A stretch of 64,000 nucleotides of DNA from Motacilla alba alba (GCF_015832195.1 NC_052017.1:105678429-105742428); one strand, 5' to 3'. Positions 49,546-63,642 are shown, numbered from the stretch's first letter. Numbers and translations: made by a program. The notes: generated by a model from the sequence alone, not told the origin.

Positions 49546-49690
49546 GAGTCAGACTTTCCAACAACCAGTTGGCAGGGCTGTGATTGGAACCATGTGACAG
49601 TTTGAGGCAATATACCACAGGCAGCCAATTTATTACATATGGCAATATGATTAATGGTATCAAATGTTTTTATAAAAATTAAAAAAAAAA
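49467..49690 (-). mobile_element. LINE reverse-transcriptase remnant
   Basis: Within a 204-codon minus-strand open frame (49407-50021), residues about 112-185 follow the order of LINE (CR1/L2/L3 clade) reverse-transcriptase motifs. 'IKTFDTINH' aligns with the usual AFDTVxH block, 'NKLAACGILPQTVTWFQS' with the L…GI…WFxSYL block, and 'RGARGSVPCAPCVNDL' with the GVPQGSVLGPxLFxxYINDL block. The last block has lost a few residues and the FADD catalytic block is not seen. It is a non-functional remnant. The residues upstream in the frame match nothing I know. Confidence 0.6.
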
Positions 49691-50021
49691 AAGTCCAAGA
49701 ATATTGCAACGGCCAATTGCACGGAGTCCAAGGCAGTACAAATCTGTTCCATGAATTTAAAGGCAGGCAGATGAGGTTAAATGAGAGGGAGAGAGCCAAA
49801 GTAATGATTACAAAGTAAGTTTCAAAAAGAAAACTGTGTAGAATGTGCTCATGAGCAACAGCCCCTGTTCTCTCCTGTCTTACATCCCTAATGTATATAG
49901 GCTGGAATAGGTCTCTGAAACTAAACTGCCTCCTGCTCTTAAACTCTCTTCCTGTAATCCAAAGACTCATTAATGGTATCCAACACTTAGAGGGCAAACA
50001 AGAGGCAAAAGGGACTGTCAT

Positions 50022-53000
50022 TTTGGTGAAGACTGTTTGCTTTGATAATGATTTTGTCTTTTTTTTTAATCAAACGTTCTGGTTTAACACACAGATGGTT
50101 TGTTTCTGTCAAAACAAACAAAAGTGTTAAAGGTACTATTATTGAGGGGGGAAAAAAATCAGGAAATGCAAGTGTGGAGGTGATGTCTGCACATTGCAGT
50201 ATCTTTCTTCCCCAGTCTCTTGCTGTCCATCTTCCTGAGTCAAGAATTTGTGGCACAATTTTGGTCTGTGTCAGGTGCCCGGACAGGAGCTGGGCACAGT
50301 TTTGGAGTCTGCGCAGCATGGAGTCTGCAGCAGGCTGTATTGCACTGGAGGGTAGGAATGGATGCAGGCTGGCTTGTGCTGGAGTGCCTCCATGTTACAC
50401 AGCAGTCCTAAACACCTCTCAGTTGCTAGTGGTGGCACAGCTGAAGTTGTTATGAATACGCCCATCTAAAAGGTTTCACAGGTGCCACCTTTCATGGGCT
50501 TCTCTGGCTAGCTCCTGGGGTTTCATGTTTGTAGGTAGGGCTATGTCCCCTCCCAATCTCCTTGAGTGCAGCTGGGCATCCTGCCCATGATCAGTACCTT
50601 ACCTGGGCTGTAGAGCAAGTGAGGAATGGAGGAGCTCACCTGGATGTAGAGGTGTAAGGTGGGAGCTGCTGCCCCTCAGCAACAGCTCATATGTACCAGA
50701 GCAGCACTGGAAGAGACCTACAGGGGTATCATCTTGTGTTCTTGCCTAACTAGGGCTGTGCTGGCCCCATTTTAATTTGATATAAAGATTGCCTGACCAT
50801 TCCTGGCAGTGCTTAGGCAGTGCCCCCTTCACTTCCACACAACTGCATGATGACAATGTGTGTTAAGACTTGTGTGTTGGATGGGTGGCTGATGGGATCA
50901 CTGCTAAAAACTGCACATGCTTTAGACTTAAATCTCAGTGTGCCATGGACGAGAAGCCCAATGCCTTTTGCCTGATAACTACAGCAGTTGCAAACTGCTG
51001 CCTTCCCCAAGGTAGCTTTGAAGGTACGGAGCTGCTAGTCCTGGGTGAGCGCAGCTACAAATATTTGGCACCAAAGCATGATTTCTTTTGTCTACTCCTT
51101 TTCCTCTCTTCTCACTCTGCTGCTATTATCGATGGTAGCTCAGCCCTTTTGTTAATACCCAAGACTCCTTTGCCAGAGTGCTGTAATACACTGCATGAAG
51201 AGCAAGGTATTTATACCTCTCCTGCCTCAGCACAGAGCATACAGCAGGAGATCCGATATGGCCTGCTGCTGCATTCCGTGTGGCTTGTGGCCACATGGTT
51301 CCTCTTCTCTGTGTGTGTGTTTATTATTGTTGGATAATGCTAAGGCTTGTAGTCATGCGGCCTGCCAAGGGGATTTTGAAAGGCTTATTTGGTCTTCAGT
51401 CAAGGAAAAGATTTCCTATATTTTGTGCTAAAGGAATAGTATTTGATGTAGATGCTGAGACTTGCCCTTCAGAGGTGCCCAACTTTCTCTGCTGAACACA
51501 GAGGGAGCTGACTGCCCTGACCACAGGATCTGCACCCACCCTAAATTCCAAAAGCTGGTGATGCGAATTCCCCCTTCCCACAGGTGCCCCATTGTGCACC
51601 TCACAGCCCTCTGAGCTCCTGCTTATGAAAAACAGGCTGGCTGTACGTGCCTTAGCATTTTAACAAGACACGGAAACCTTTGAACAAATTGCCAGAAAAG
51701 TTTTAGCAGGGCGAGCGTGCGTGAGCGCTGCCTGCACCAAGTGACCCTCTTAACGCCAGAGAGGGAGAGACAAAGTGTGGCACAAAGAACGAGCAAATGA
51801 AAGAGCTGGCTTGCAACTCTGATCCTTATGGACTTTTCTTGAGCTCTAGCAACAGAAAGTATAACTCTTGTGATGAATACAGTCCTACTGTTGTATTCCT
51901 ACCTTCCAACAATAATTTCAATTGAACCCTACAGCATGTGGAGTCCCTTTGCTTTTTAGGTCATAAAAGCAGTATGTGGAGTAGAGACTTAAAAAATGGA
52001 CTTTTAAAAGACTCCAATGCCTCAATCTCTCCAAGAATTCGACTGATAAATCTCCTGTGTAAAATGATCACATTTTATAGAGAAGAATCTTTGTTAGACA
52101 TTCATTAGCAATAACATGTGAGCCAATTTAGGGAATGAAACCTTTCTTCTATATAAAACCCACTGTGGTCACTAAAACTAATGACTTTTTTCGGCCTACC
52201 ACCCTTTAATTCAGTGGTGAAGCACGTGAATTTTCTGTATTGCTTAGTTCTCCAACAATTTGTTTATCTTTGAAGAGCAGGTCCCTGACTGTGTGAACTC
52301 AGGCACATCCAGAAGGTTAAGTAATAATAAAAAAAGTAGATCAGGGCCATAAATGTGGTATTTAAAATCATGACAAAGTTCTGACTGTATTGAGGAGGTC
52401 TGGAAGAAGAATGGTTAATGGGCTTACTTCTATTTCAGCTCATCTCCACATGAGAAACAGCCTGAGCTGGAGAGAATTGAAAATATGACATGAATTTATG
52501 TGCTCTGAGGCTGATCTGAACCCATCAAAGCTGGTGCAAAAAATTCCACTGGCTTCAGTAGCCTTTGGAATACTTGATGCTCATTACCAAAAATAAAAAG
52601 AAAGAAGAAGAAGAAAAAAAGGAAAATTAATTTTTTTAGGCACCATGCAAGAAGAAACACTTCAGGTTCAGATGGGGGGTTTTGTGTGTTTTTCTTTAGA
52701 TACTAAATTTTTGAACAATGAGATGCAAAGATGGTAGAATTAACCAAAAAACTCAAACAGGCTGAAAAACATAGAAAGGTATTTTTAAAACAGCTGACAA
52801 TGGGAAGATTTACTCTTATGTTCAACTAAGGCAAGTTGTAAGGAGGGGAAAGAGGCAATTGACCTAATAATTGTAAAACAAATTCTGTCCTGCTTTTGCC
52901 AAAGCTTTATCTGTGTTTCTGAGGGGATGTTAGCTGTAATGTGCCTTGCCTGAAGGGAAGACCATAGTGTTTCAGGGCTGCCTTTCAGCTGGAGTGCCAG

Positions 53001-56000
53001 GCTTTCCTTCTGTTTAAAGGAAGAATTGGAAATTGCCTCTGTACATCTTGTCCAGATGTGGAGCCAAGGCATGAACTACTGCCTAGCAAGTGCTCTTGGG
53101 TCTTAGAGCTTGGGAGAAGACAATGGGTTTCTTAGAGGTCTCACAGATTTATTTTTCCTTGAGGAATACAAAACTTGAAGCCTGTTTTTTTTACATAGTC
53201 TGCATAAGAATACAAGCATCTCTATAAGGCACAATTCCTTGGTGCCTAATTTGCTTCTATTATATTCTAGACAAATTAAGAACAAACCCATGTGGGAATG
53301 CAAGCAAAAGTGTCAGTGACTGAGAGTCGATTTCCTGGGATTTTAGTTGAAATTTTAGTTCCCAAGTTGCTTCTAAAACATGAATTAGGTTCCTGAGTCA
53401 CCCAGGAACTAATGAAAATGTTCCTTTGAAATGTGATGGGGAGCTCAGACAGAGCAAGAGTGACACACAATCCTTGGGGCATGACTGCCCAGAGGGAGTG
53501 ATGGTAAAATGCCTTTCATGTTAGCTGTAACATTTTTAATGCAACTTATTAAAAAATAACATTAATGGCACTGTGCAAAGCGGCGATAGACCGTGCTGGA
53601 TGAAGAGGTTTTAATGGTGCTAAAGAGTGCATGCAGTGCTTGGAGTGGTGATGGAGGGCACTTTGGTCCGTAGAAAGGTCTGGTCCAACCTCTCCAGAGC
53701 AGTGGCACATTGTAACAGGAGCAGTGGATGTCTGTGCTGATGCCCACTGGATGTTCTCCGGGCTGCCCTGGTATGAGGAACCCCTTTTGTTGATTTTCCC
53801 AAACTTGGGAAGCTTGGGTAGAATTTCATGGTCCCTTGATGCCAAGGTACTGTCAATGTGTAGGCTTCCAGTAGTAGTGTCCTTCTTGGCTGTGTGTTTC
53901 TGTGGCCTCCCTTGTGCTGACAGGAGATGGGTGATGGAATTGACTGGCTCCAAAGTTAATCCAAGGGGAGACCAGGGGTGAAAATAGATTTTTATCTAGA
54001 GCAGTTTCCCAATCTGGCTTGTGTCATGGCTGTGTGGGGCTAATGTTGGCATGAAGGAAGAAGTCAGCCTTTACACCGGGAACCTCCACCTCTACCAGCT
54101 TAAATCTGTTGCAGAACTGCAGTGTAGCTAAGATGAATTAGCAGCAGATGAATTTTGGAATATTTTTCTCTGTTACAGCAGAAAGACTTTTAATTTACCC
54201 ACATATTATGACTTCTTCATTAATAAGGAGGAAAGTAAGTAACGAGACAATGTGTACAAAATGAACAGCTTCGTACCAGTGCAAGTTGACTGGCAAATTC
54301 TTTCATGAATGCTCTCTGTGTGATATTTCTATAGTATAATAGATTCTGGCTGTTCACTCTAATAATTCAGAGCTTCAGGGTAAGATTTTATTTCTCTTTT
54401 GAAAGTAATATAATCAGTGGTGCTAGCACAAAATTCCCTGTGTGTTTCTGTGCATCCTTAACACTTCTTGGGATGAAAGTGAAACTTATATTATTTAGAG
54501 CAGTTCAAAGAACTAAGTTCCTTCTGTAATGGTGGTTCCTGCTAGAATTCCTTATGAAAAAACATTAACCAAGCTAACTGTACTACAAAGCATCATAGGT
54601 ATTCTATGTTTGCAGAAGGAATGGGTCCAAAAAGCTTTAAAAAATGTTAGATTCTTTGTACAAAACCCGTATTTTAAAAGTCACCTGAGGACAATGTGGA
54701 TATTTGTCTATCCAGGAATTTTATTTATACTCTATCTGTGTGAACAAAGCTCCTGGAGATGAGGGCAAAGGGTTTTTGGCAAAGCATGAGGTAGCTTAGG
54801 ACTATAATGATGCAGGCACTAGCATGTGTTTTGATTGAATTTTTTCTTTGCTTGTTAGTTTAGATTCACTGTGCTGCTGAGAGGATCACAGAGCTTCCCT
54901 GCCCTCCCTTCCTTTCCTCCGCTTGCCAGGGGGAGAGGACCACTCCTGCTGCATCCATTCAACTCCCAAGCTCCGGATCATTTTCTTGATTTCCTGTGAA
55001 GCTCCCTATTTTTTTCCAAGGGAAAGTTTATGGAATCCTCTCCCTGCAGAGCTAGAGCTGTGTCTGTGGCAAGCCAGACTGCACAGTTGGAGAACTTGCT
55101 CAGGCAGTTCTTCCCAAGGCACAGGGAGGAATGAGTTTCTCATCTGCTGGCACAAGTGTGTAGCTACTAAGTGGTTCTCAATATTATAGGGTCTGAGTTT
55201 TCCCTTGAAATTGCACAAAGTTTCCCATGCAAGAAGAATAACTTCAAAACCAGAATGTGGTCATCTGTGCCAGACACATCCTTCCACTGTCTTCCCACAG
55301 TTGTCTCAATCTCTCTAGTGGCAACTATGCTATTTGCTTCAAGACTGAGAAGAGCTTTCCTGCTGCCTCCTGGGCAGCAAGGACCTTTCCTTATGCTTGA
55401 ACAGGCTGATCTCCCTCCCTTGCTCTCCTCAGTACTGTGCTCAGCTATTCATGCACGTGTCCCCGAGGCCTTCATGGGACTTAGCTGGGGAAAACTAAGG
55501 TCATCCTGGAATCACTGTTGTGTTTTGGTATGTGGATGCTGTCCTGTGAACTGGATTTCTTTGTAAAAATATTCACAAACCAGAGTAACTTCTGTGTTTA
55601 TTTTTTTTTCTTCTAACCAATTTTATCAAGGTTGGTAAGATGTTATTAACTGTTTCACAGGACTGAGAGTTCATCAATACATAGAAACTCATCACCTTAT
55701 GATTTTTATCCATCACTACAAACTTTATCTTGGATGGTTTCAGCAATTAAATTAGACCTTGCTGTACCTGAAAAAAGGAAAATACGAGCATCAAGCCCTG
55801 CTATTATGAGGAATCATTAGTAAAAAACCCAATCTTTTTTGATAAATCATGCCTGGGGTTTTAAGGAAAATATGTTTATCTGTTTCAACAGTTATAAAAC
55901 TACTGGTAGAAATTCTCCCATCACCTACACACATACACATGATCCCCTAAAACAAACATATTCAAGTACTTAACAGATGGACAAATGAACCTTGGGATGA

Positions 56001-57415
56001 ATGTATTACAAAAACAGAGCAATCACTGTATTTTTCAACAGGAATTATATGAACATCTAAGGACCAGCTTAGAAATACTTTGATTAACTGGAAACATAAG
56101 CTCAGTTTGTAGCAAAATCAGATTGAGTCTTCATTCCTGTTATACAGATAATATATGATTTGTGCTGTAAGATTTTTAGATGGCATGGATCTGATGTTGG
56201 ATGAATTTTTCTTTGTCTTAAACTAGTAGCAGCTTTGCTATCATTTTTTTTTCACCCTCTGTGCACACGGAGGTCCTACAGTAGTTTGAGAGCTGAGGTT
56301 GCCCTGATGCCCTTGAGGAGTACTTTTTGCTACTCAGCTGTGCAAAATGCCATGTGTTGCTTCTCTTCACTGCTCTGCAGAGATGACTGCATTGCAGTGG
56401 ACTCCTATCAGTTCACTGTGAAGCCTGTTCTAAGTGTCTTTTTGATAGCCTAAAAGAGTCCACAGAACATTTTTAAAAGCTGAAGAGACCTACAATGAAA
56501 GCTAAATTAAGGGCCAAAACAAATCTCTAATCTAACTAAGTACTTTAGATGAGGGATTTTGGCTTTGGAGGCTGCCTTTGCAAATTTTGTATTGTACTGT
56601 GGGATGAATTGCATTACAGAAAAATGAGATAAGATTGATAAACATAAAATCACCTCTGCAGTTTACCTTCTCTTTGGATCTCTGCCTTTGCATCCTTCTC
56701 GTGTGAAGAAATGCAATGAGATCCTCTTTATCAGTGTTTTGTGTAGTATTATAAATTGTAAAATGAACAGCAATTGAGACATTAAACCTTCACCATAGGA
56801 ACAAGATGTGACACAGGGTCTTTTTACTATCAAGGTTTTGTTGATCACCCATCAGGAGGAAAAGTGCTCTGCTCATCCTGCCCCCAGTGTCTCAGCTTCC
56901 CAGTGGGGTAAGCTTTCCAGTTTGGTGTTTTTGCATTGCATTTCAGGGGTAGCAGCAGGCACCATGGTTTTTTAAGTGGTTGTGGTGGTGATGTGTCAGT
57001 ATATCTCCCCATTTTGTTTGGACTAAGAAGCTACCAAAACTGGTAACTTTTGATTCTACTCATCAGGTGCAAGCAGATACAGATTCCCAAAAGTCAGTCT
57101 TTGACTATAAGGATTTCTGCCTAATTTCTAAAGAATAAGATAGATAAGGTTAATCTTGTCCTCTGCAGATGAGGATTTTTCCTTCAAGTAACTAAGGCAA
57201 ACAAATATATTGGGTTTTTTATACAATATTTTGAGGTTTGGAAAATTTCTATGCCAAATCCACTTGTAAGTTAGGAAGATATGTGGGTTTTTTGCCAGTA
57301 GGCTCTCCTAACTAATTGATAAATAACCCAAACTGAATATCAGTTACTATCTCAAAATTATTCTTTTGTTTATGGGAGCCTCTTTATTTTCCCTGATTGA
57401 AATTTTTCTTGTGAG
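50022..57415. other. noncoding, no gene recognised
   Basis: About 7.4 kb. Minus-strand donor-like sites occur near 50595 (CAG|GTAAGG) and 50640 (CAG|GTGAGC), with only weak exons. A 56-base exon-like island lies at 54179-54234. A purine-rich run lies near 52593-52625. No family motif was found. Confidence 0.4.
54179..54234 (+). CDS. weak candidate micro-exon
   Basis: Acceptor TTTTTCTCTGTTACAG and donor GGAAA|GTAAGT flank 56 bases. Two frames are open, one reading 'RKTFNLPTYYDFFINKEE'. It is too short for certainty, and no partner exon was identified. Confidence 0.15.
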
Positions 57416-57517
57416 GTATGAAAATGCAGTTGTTATTTTTTAATTTTATGGTATGAAAATGCAGTTGTTATTATTAGGTTAATTTTATGGTATGAAAATG
57501 CAGTTGTTATTATTAGG
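57416..57517. repeat. tandem repeat, 35-39-bp unit, about 2.7 copies
   Basis: Units at 57416-57450, 57451-57489 and 57490-57517 (partial) begin GTATGAAAATGCAGTTGTTA. The second carries a four-base insertion relative to the first and shares TTATTATTAGG with the third. High identity between copies points to a recent duplication. Confidence 0.95.
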
Positions 57518-58898
57518 AATATCCTGTAGTCTAGATTGGGATGAATAAGATTTGGATAAGCTCTCTCAGCCTTACATCAGTTTACATTTCTGTGACTGAA
57601 ACAATAATTTTGCAATATTAATGAAGTCCTGTAAATTTGATTCAGAGGCCATTAAGGTCAAGGGTGAGACCACCTGTGCCAGCTTCTGAGTCCTCTGGGA
57701 AGTATCCCATGTCTTAATTGACTTCACCAATATCAGAATCACAAGGTGAGGCTATGAATGGTGCTCTACAGTGCTGGGAAGCTCTTTGCTGCTGTTCCAG
57801 AGGCTCAGGTTTCCTCACACTGATGCCCTGGCATGGACCTTTGGAGGTCACCTTGCTATTATATTATGACTACATTTCCAGATCATTCCCTTTCTGAAAG
57901 ACTTTCTTCCCTGGAACGTGCCACGTGGATAAAGTCATATTAAAAGACAAGTAAAGCCACCAGCAACAAAAAATTATTCTCTGCAGATTTAGTAACTGCT
58001 ACAGCATCTTCTTTCCTCTCTATTCTGTTTCATTGACATTGGCAATAAAAAATAATCACTTAGAGACAATGTCCTTGCAGTCTGGCAGTAAGTCTAAATG
58101 GCAACAGCTAAAAAGGCCCAGAGAAGAACATTTAAGTTACATCTATTATTGCTTTGGCTTTTCAAAAAATGTCAGAAATAAAGTCTCTTTTGCTCAGCAT
58201 TTGTGTATGCTTGGTGGGATGGGAGGAGGCAGAAGATATTAGGATATTCTTTCTGCTATTATTACTAGCTGCTAGATGGAGTGATGACTATATAAAGAAG
58301 GTGGCAGATATTGAATTTGTACTTAGAACAAAAGAAAGCTCTTAAATCAGACAAGGCTGTATTTTGGCACAACCACAGCATTTTTGGTGAAGACCTTGCT
58401 GTGCCCTTCCCAAAGTTAATGCTCTAGTCCCCATTGTGAAAGCTGAAGAGGAGTACTGAGAGGTCCCACCACATTTTCTCCCCTCTGTCCAAAAACTGGT
58501 TTCATATTTTCCTTTCCTTCATGTTTCAAGCACTTTTCTTTATGAACAGAGACATAGCACAATAAATAGTCTATCTGTTAAGACGACACATTGTGACAGA
58601 TCCCTTAGGAAAGCTGCAGCTGGGTTGACATTTTTGTCTCATCACTGCGCTGAAGAATGGTTTTGTTTGTGAATTCAGAGAATGACTCACATAATGACCA
58701 AATAGAAGCGCATTTTGTAAACATCGTAGGATAGCAGTAACTGCATGGTTGGCTCATGTTCCTCTGCCTGTCCATGTCTGTGTAGACTTAATGATAGATA
58801 TTCTTCTGTATGGAAGGACAAAAATCTCTAGAAAAATCTGGGCATTAGGATGGTTCATCCAGTCAGATTTGCCAGATGAGCGCCTTTATAGTGGAAAT

Positions 58899-58979
58899 GT
58901 ATATGTGTATATATATGTGTGTGTGTATGTGTGTGCGTGTATATATATGTATGTATGAGTGTATGTATGTGTATGTATA
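58899..58979. repeat. TG/TA compound microsatellite
   Basis: About 80 bases of alternating GT, AT and GTAT units. Alternating purine-pyrimidine sequence can adopt Z-DNA (general knowledge). It is probably length-polymorphic. Confidence 0.95.
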
Positions 58980-59226
58980 ACAGATTCTGATTCTGGCATC
59001 TGAGTTGTGTCTCTAGCGCCTGGCTAGAGCATGTGAGGACCAGGTGTTTCTAGGACAGATGAAGCCGCTGTGTGGTGGGAAGATTGCCTGGGTCCTTCCT
59101 GGCCGCCCACTGTTACACGCCTGATCTGTGGGCACAGGGGTTTCCCTGAGCAGCTCTGGCTGTGGGGCTGGAACCAAGACAACCAAGAAGGGGAGTCAGC
59201 CTGCTAGATGCCAGACATATTTCTAT

Positions 59227-59240
59227 ACACACACACACAC
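59227..59240. repeat. (AC)7 microsatellite
   Basis: Seven AC units, about 250 bases after the TG/TA repeat. Confidence 0.95.
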
Positions 59241-62200
59241 ATGTATTCTGTACAGCACAAACTCATTTTTGATTACCCATTTGTAAATAATGAAGGATGA
59301 ACTTGACCTGTGTCCCTCCCTCCATCTACAAAGCCCTCTTCTTCCATCTTCTGTGTTAGAAATACAGAATACTAAATTCAGTGCAGCACTCTGTGTATCT
59401 GACTTTCAACGCTGCTAAGAAAACCCTAAGGCCAGGAGTGAAATAAGAGCTGAAATCCAAACAATGTGTGACTGAACACAAAACAAATCATGGCTTAGCA
59501 GGAATATGTTGTGACAGCTCTGCCTTCTCCCATAACTGCTAGTCAATTTTCCCCCTTACATTTAAATAACATAGTATACATATTGAACCAATAATAGGGT
59601 ACAATGGAAAGTGCATAGTGAAGCTAAAAAATGCTGAGATGTAAAAATCTTCTAAAACCTTTCTGCAGGGGCTGCGTGATATTCTCTCTTTCTCACTCTC
59701 CCTACCCCCCTCTTCTCTCTTTCTCTCTTTAAAAGCAAGGGTGGAGTAGGGTTTATTTCTATAAAGATAAGTAAGAAAGGCCAGTTCCAATCACAATAAA
59801 GAAAAAAAAGGGTGGAATTTGCAGTAAACTTAGGAATGTCCATCACATCTGTGCAGTGTTTGCATGTACGTCAGGTGAAACTTTGACCTGCTAAGGACCC
59901 TTGGAAATAAAGTTAAAAGCCAACCCCTCTCACACAGAGAAAATGTCTAATAAAACAGCAGGATCCCACAGCATCATCCCCTCTCCTGGTCTGCTGCACT
60001 CCCCCCTCCCTGCCTGTGTGGACCACCCTGGGGTGGTGAAGAACAGAGTCAAGGCAGATCACCCACCTCTTCCTGAGGGAGATGGTGCTCAGACAACTTC
60101 CCTGTGTGAGCTACAGGTTGAGAGACACTGCCCTGAGCCTGCCTCTTTCCCCAGCCCGTGGCCTCTGGGAGCAGCAACTGGTGTTGGGAGTGTGGATTGA
60201 GCCTTTGCTCTGCCCTGGCTTGTGCTCCACCTCCATGTTCTATCAGGGAAGACGGAGGCTGAGCTAAGGTGGCAGCACCATGAGGTGCAGCTCTCATCTT
60301 CTGGTGAAGGCAATGTTAGTTAAGCAACTCCCATCTTGAGCTGGATTTTGACCTGAAAGCTTCAACTATGTCACACAATGAGAGTGAGAATGAGGCCTTT
60401 CTCCTTTCAGTCATTTCTCCTTGCTCATAGCAACATGCTGGCAGGGAACCTTCCCTCCTGTGGGTCACCACAGGGCTTTTTTGGGGTCAGGTGTCTATGG
60501 TGGGCACCTTGAGCTGATGGACATGTGCCACTCCTCCACAGAAGCACCACTTTTATTAGTTTCTGTAAGCAGCTACAGAAGAGGAAGATGAAGGAAGAGC
60601 ATGATGAAGAGGTAGTGAGCAGCTCCAATTTGCCTTGTTTTTCCCCTTTGAAAACATTCTTTCTTTTCCAATTTTGAGTGGTTTTTTGGGTACTCATTAA
60701 TCTGGAAAACAAGAACAACTTCCAGATCATTAGTGCCATGGTGAATTGAAGCACTAGCCAGGCTGGACTAATAGTGCCAGGGTCATACAAAATACCAGTC
60801 GGTGCAGGCTATTAAGTGCCAGGGTGATTTGAGAGAACAGCTTGTCCAAGATACGAATGCCAAAATAATTGGAAGTACCTCCTCACAAGTTGGTGTATAA
60901 ATCAGCAAACTGTTTCAATTTAACAAAGTTAAAGGCGAAGGAGCAGTGCAGGCACCGAGCAGGGAACTGCTGATAGTTTTACTGTCTCCAAGTGCTCTAT
61001 TTCTTTATTCTTATGGTATTATGGGTAAAATTTCATTACAGGAGATCACAAATGCGAGGTTGCCAATCCCTGAAAGCTGCATACTGTTCACTCTGATATC
61101 CTTTGAGGAGTAGGGAATTCCTGCAGATTCCAGAGACCTGTCAGTATGGGAAGTAGAAACATAATTTAGTGCTTATGTCCTAGAGATGATTTTGGCTTGG
61201 AGAATATTATTCAGCACTCTCCCCTGGAGCTCTATAAAGCCTGTGCTAGCTTCCCTAAGTATCTTATTGTCCAGCCACTGTTCTGGCCTGTCACCTTGCT
61301 CTGGAGTGTCATCCTGTCTGAAAAATCAATTTATGTAACTCTACATTAATGGGAGATGGGATTCAGAGTGGATGTCCCTCTCAGAAAATACGGCATCCTC
61401 TAGCCTACCCCAACCCCCACATGCTCAAAAAGTTTTTACTTTCCCAAAGGAAGCTATGTTAGCATCCATGGCTTCTGTGCTGCACAGTTGATACACCTGA
61501 GCTGGATCAATGGTGATGAGGAGCCACATTATTGTGCTTGGTAGTAAAAGGAAGGGAAAGATGGCTGAATATGGAGAATATTGGTGACTGGGTGGGACCG
61601 TGTTTCTGAGATAATGTAAGAATGAATCTGAAACCTTCTTTGAAATGTCAGTCACACATTCCTCTAATTAGATCTGAGAATATAGTGTGAATTTTCATAG
61701 TGTTTCTAAAACTCTTGTGAGCTTTGCAGTTCTGTAACAAATAGCCTTGAGAGTTACAAAACTCAAAAAGGCCTTGTTAGCTAATTTTTCTATGAGGCTT
61801 GCTCAAAGAAAACAACACAACTGCACTAAGATTTGTTCTCTTTGGATTTCAGGCTTGCTTTTTGCAAGCTGTAAGAATATAGAGGAGGTTTGGCTACAAG
61901 TACTCTAAACTTCTGACACACCTGAGGTTAGGTCATCTTAATCTTTGAAAAGCTTTGGAAAAGGGAGCCTGAAGTCATCCCAGAGGCTCTTGAGAGGTCT
62001 TAATGAGGTATAAAAAGTCTAGAACAGTATAAATGGGGAAAAGGCAAAGTGTAGACACATCACAAATGTGATAGAAATGGGATCAGTAATTGAGGAGGAT
62101 GTGGCTGGGATGAATGGATCATGAAACATGTTTTCAGCAGTAGCAATGAGGATAACTCCTCCCTTGCACAACTGATTGGGATGTCTCAGAGGTGTTCATA

Positions 62201-63423
62201 ACATGGTCATGTAACTGACTCTGGTAGCCAGGCTGTATAAATCCCATCACACAGACATATCAGGCATTAAAGGAAGCCTCACCAATCAACACTTGAGTAA
62301 CCTGTGTGTCCTGTGCAACAGAAACTTCCCCTCTCCTCAGTTTTCATCAGTGGTATAGTGTGAGATGGAATTGCTGAGCAGCTTTGGGGGACTATGTATT
62401 CATTGTTTGCAGAAGAGATCCCAAGGTGTTTCAGGTATATTGAACTGCAATTATCTTACCGAAGTGAGGATGCTATTTTTTGCCAGGCGTTTTTCTTGCT
62501 AGTGTCTTGGTGCTCTGATCTACCAAGGTCATTTTGATGATCCTTGCATTTATTACCATGGGACTCTGCTTGCCAAAACCTTCTTTCCACGAACTTGATC
62601 TAATGAACAGAGGTTCCCTGAAATCTAAACTCCCCACTGGAAAAATAACAGCAGAGAAGAATATCTCCAATAGTGCCTTTCAGGAAAAAATAAACCCAGA
62701 ATCCCACATGTCTGCCCAGAGAGCACAAACTGCTCCCTACAAGAAATGACATCCCCACTCTAGCACTCTAAGGATCCCCCACACATGTGGATCCACACGT
62801 GTAAACCTCACATCCACTTCATCTCAAAAACTCACTCGAAAAGTTCATAATTTTGTGGTTCTATTTCTCAGTTGCAAACCCTCCTGATAGGCCAAACGTG
62901 CACAGTGTGTACCACACAGCTGATAGCCAATGCAAGCCGAGGTAGAGATGAGTACTAAGAATACCAAAACCCAGCAAATTATGATAAAATTAAGATCCTC
63001 CTCCAGTGCCTTTTGCAGGACGCAAACCAGAGGCTTTTTAAGTATTGTCTAAGACGAAGCTCAGAGAAGCCAGTGCATTTCTTTTAGGATTCATGGGAAT
63101 TTTCTAGGACTACAGGGTCAATTACCACCAGGTGATTGAATGAAGATGGAAGAAAGAAATCATTAGAAAACAAAACTATCAGTGTACTTGTTTTGTGTTT
63201 CATGCACTTATTTTCCTGAGGCTTTTCTTGGAAATAAAACTAGTTGCATTATTTAGGGTAGAGCAGACAGATCTTGCCCAGGTTGAAGCCTTATAGATGC
63301 TTACAAATGTTAACAAACCTGGATTGTATTTTCACATCTCCTGAGACACTTTCTATCCTATAGTTAATGCCTACCAATTGTTGACACAAGTGAAAACAAC
63401 ACAAAGTATTCTGTCTGCTGTGC

Positions 63424-63441
63424 AAAAAAAAAAAAAAAAAA
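63424..63441. repeat. poly-A run (18)
   Basis: Eighteen A following TGTGC. No retroposon was recognised upstream. Confidence 0.95.
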
Positions 63442-63607
63442 TCAATAGATAGCATTTTAGTGTACAGTACTAGGAATAAAAAATATATTTCAAGGAATAA
63501 ATTCCACACATGTACTGAAGGGCAGAATCCGGCCCTCAGATTGAAGAGAATTTCTGACCTAACTAAGACAAATCCCTGCAGCAAAGAACAGAATAGCAAG
63601 CAGGGTC

Positions 63608-63610
<3 letters not shown>

Positions 63611-63640
<30 letters not shown>
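63611..63640. repeat. poly-A run (30)
   Basis: Thirty uninterrupted A between GGGTCTGT and GATATTTTTC. The length suggests either a young retroposon tail or an unstable homopolymer. No element body was recognised on the left. Confidence 0.95.

Positions 63641-63642
<2 letters not shown>

Noticed and set aside
50595..50720. Minus-strand double donor (CAG|GTAAGG and CAG|GTGAGC) as an exon end
   Set aside because: The upstream exon would be about 66 bases with a mediocre acceptor. Not distinguishable from chance.
50870..51337. 155-codon plus-strand frame rich in Cys and Leu
   Set aside because: No motif recognised and several overlapping alternative frames. Likely chance.
53640..53770. Possible further CR1 fragment ('GGTCCAACCTCTCCAGAGCAG')
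   Set aside because: Only one phrase resembles CR1, and the flanks do not continue the match.
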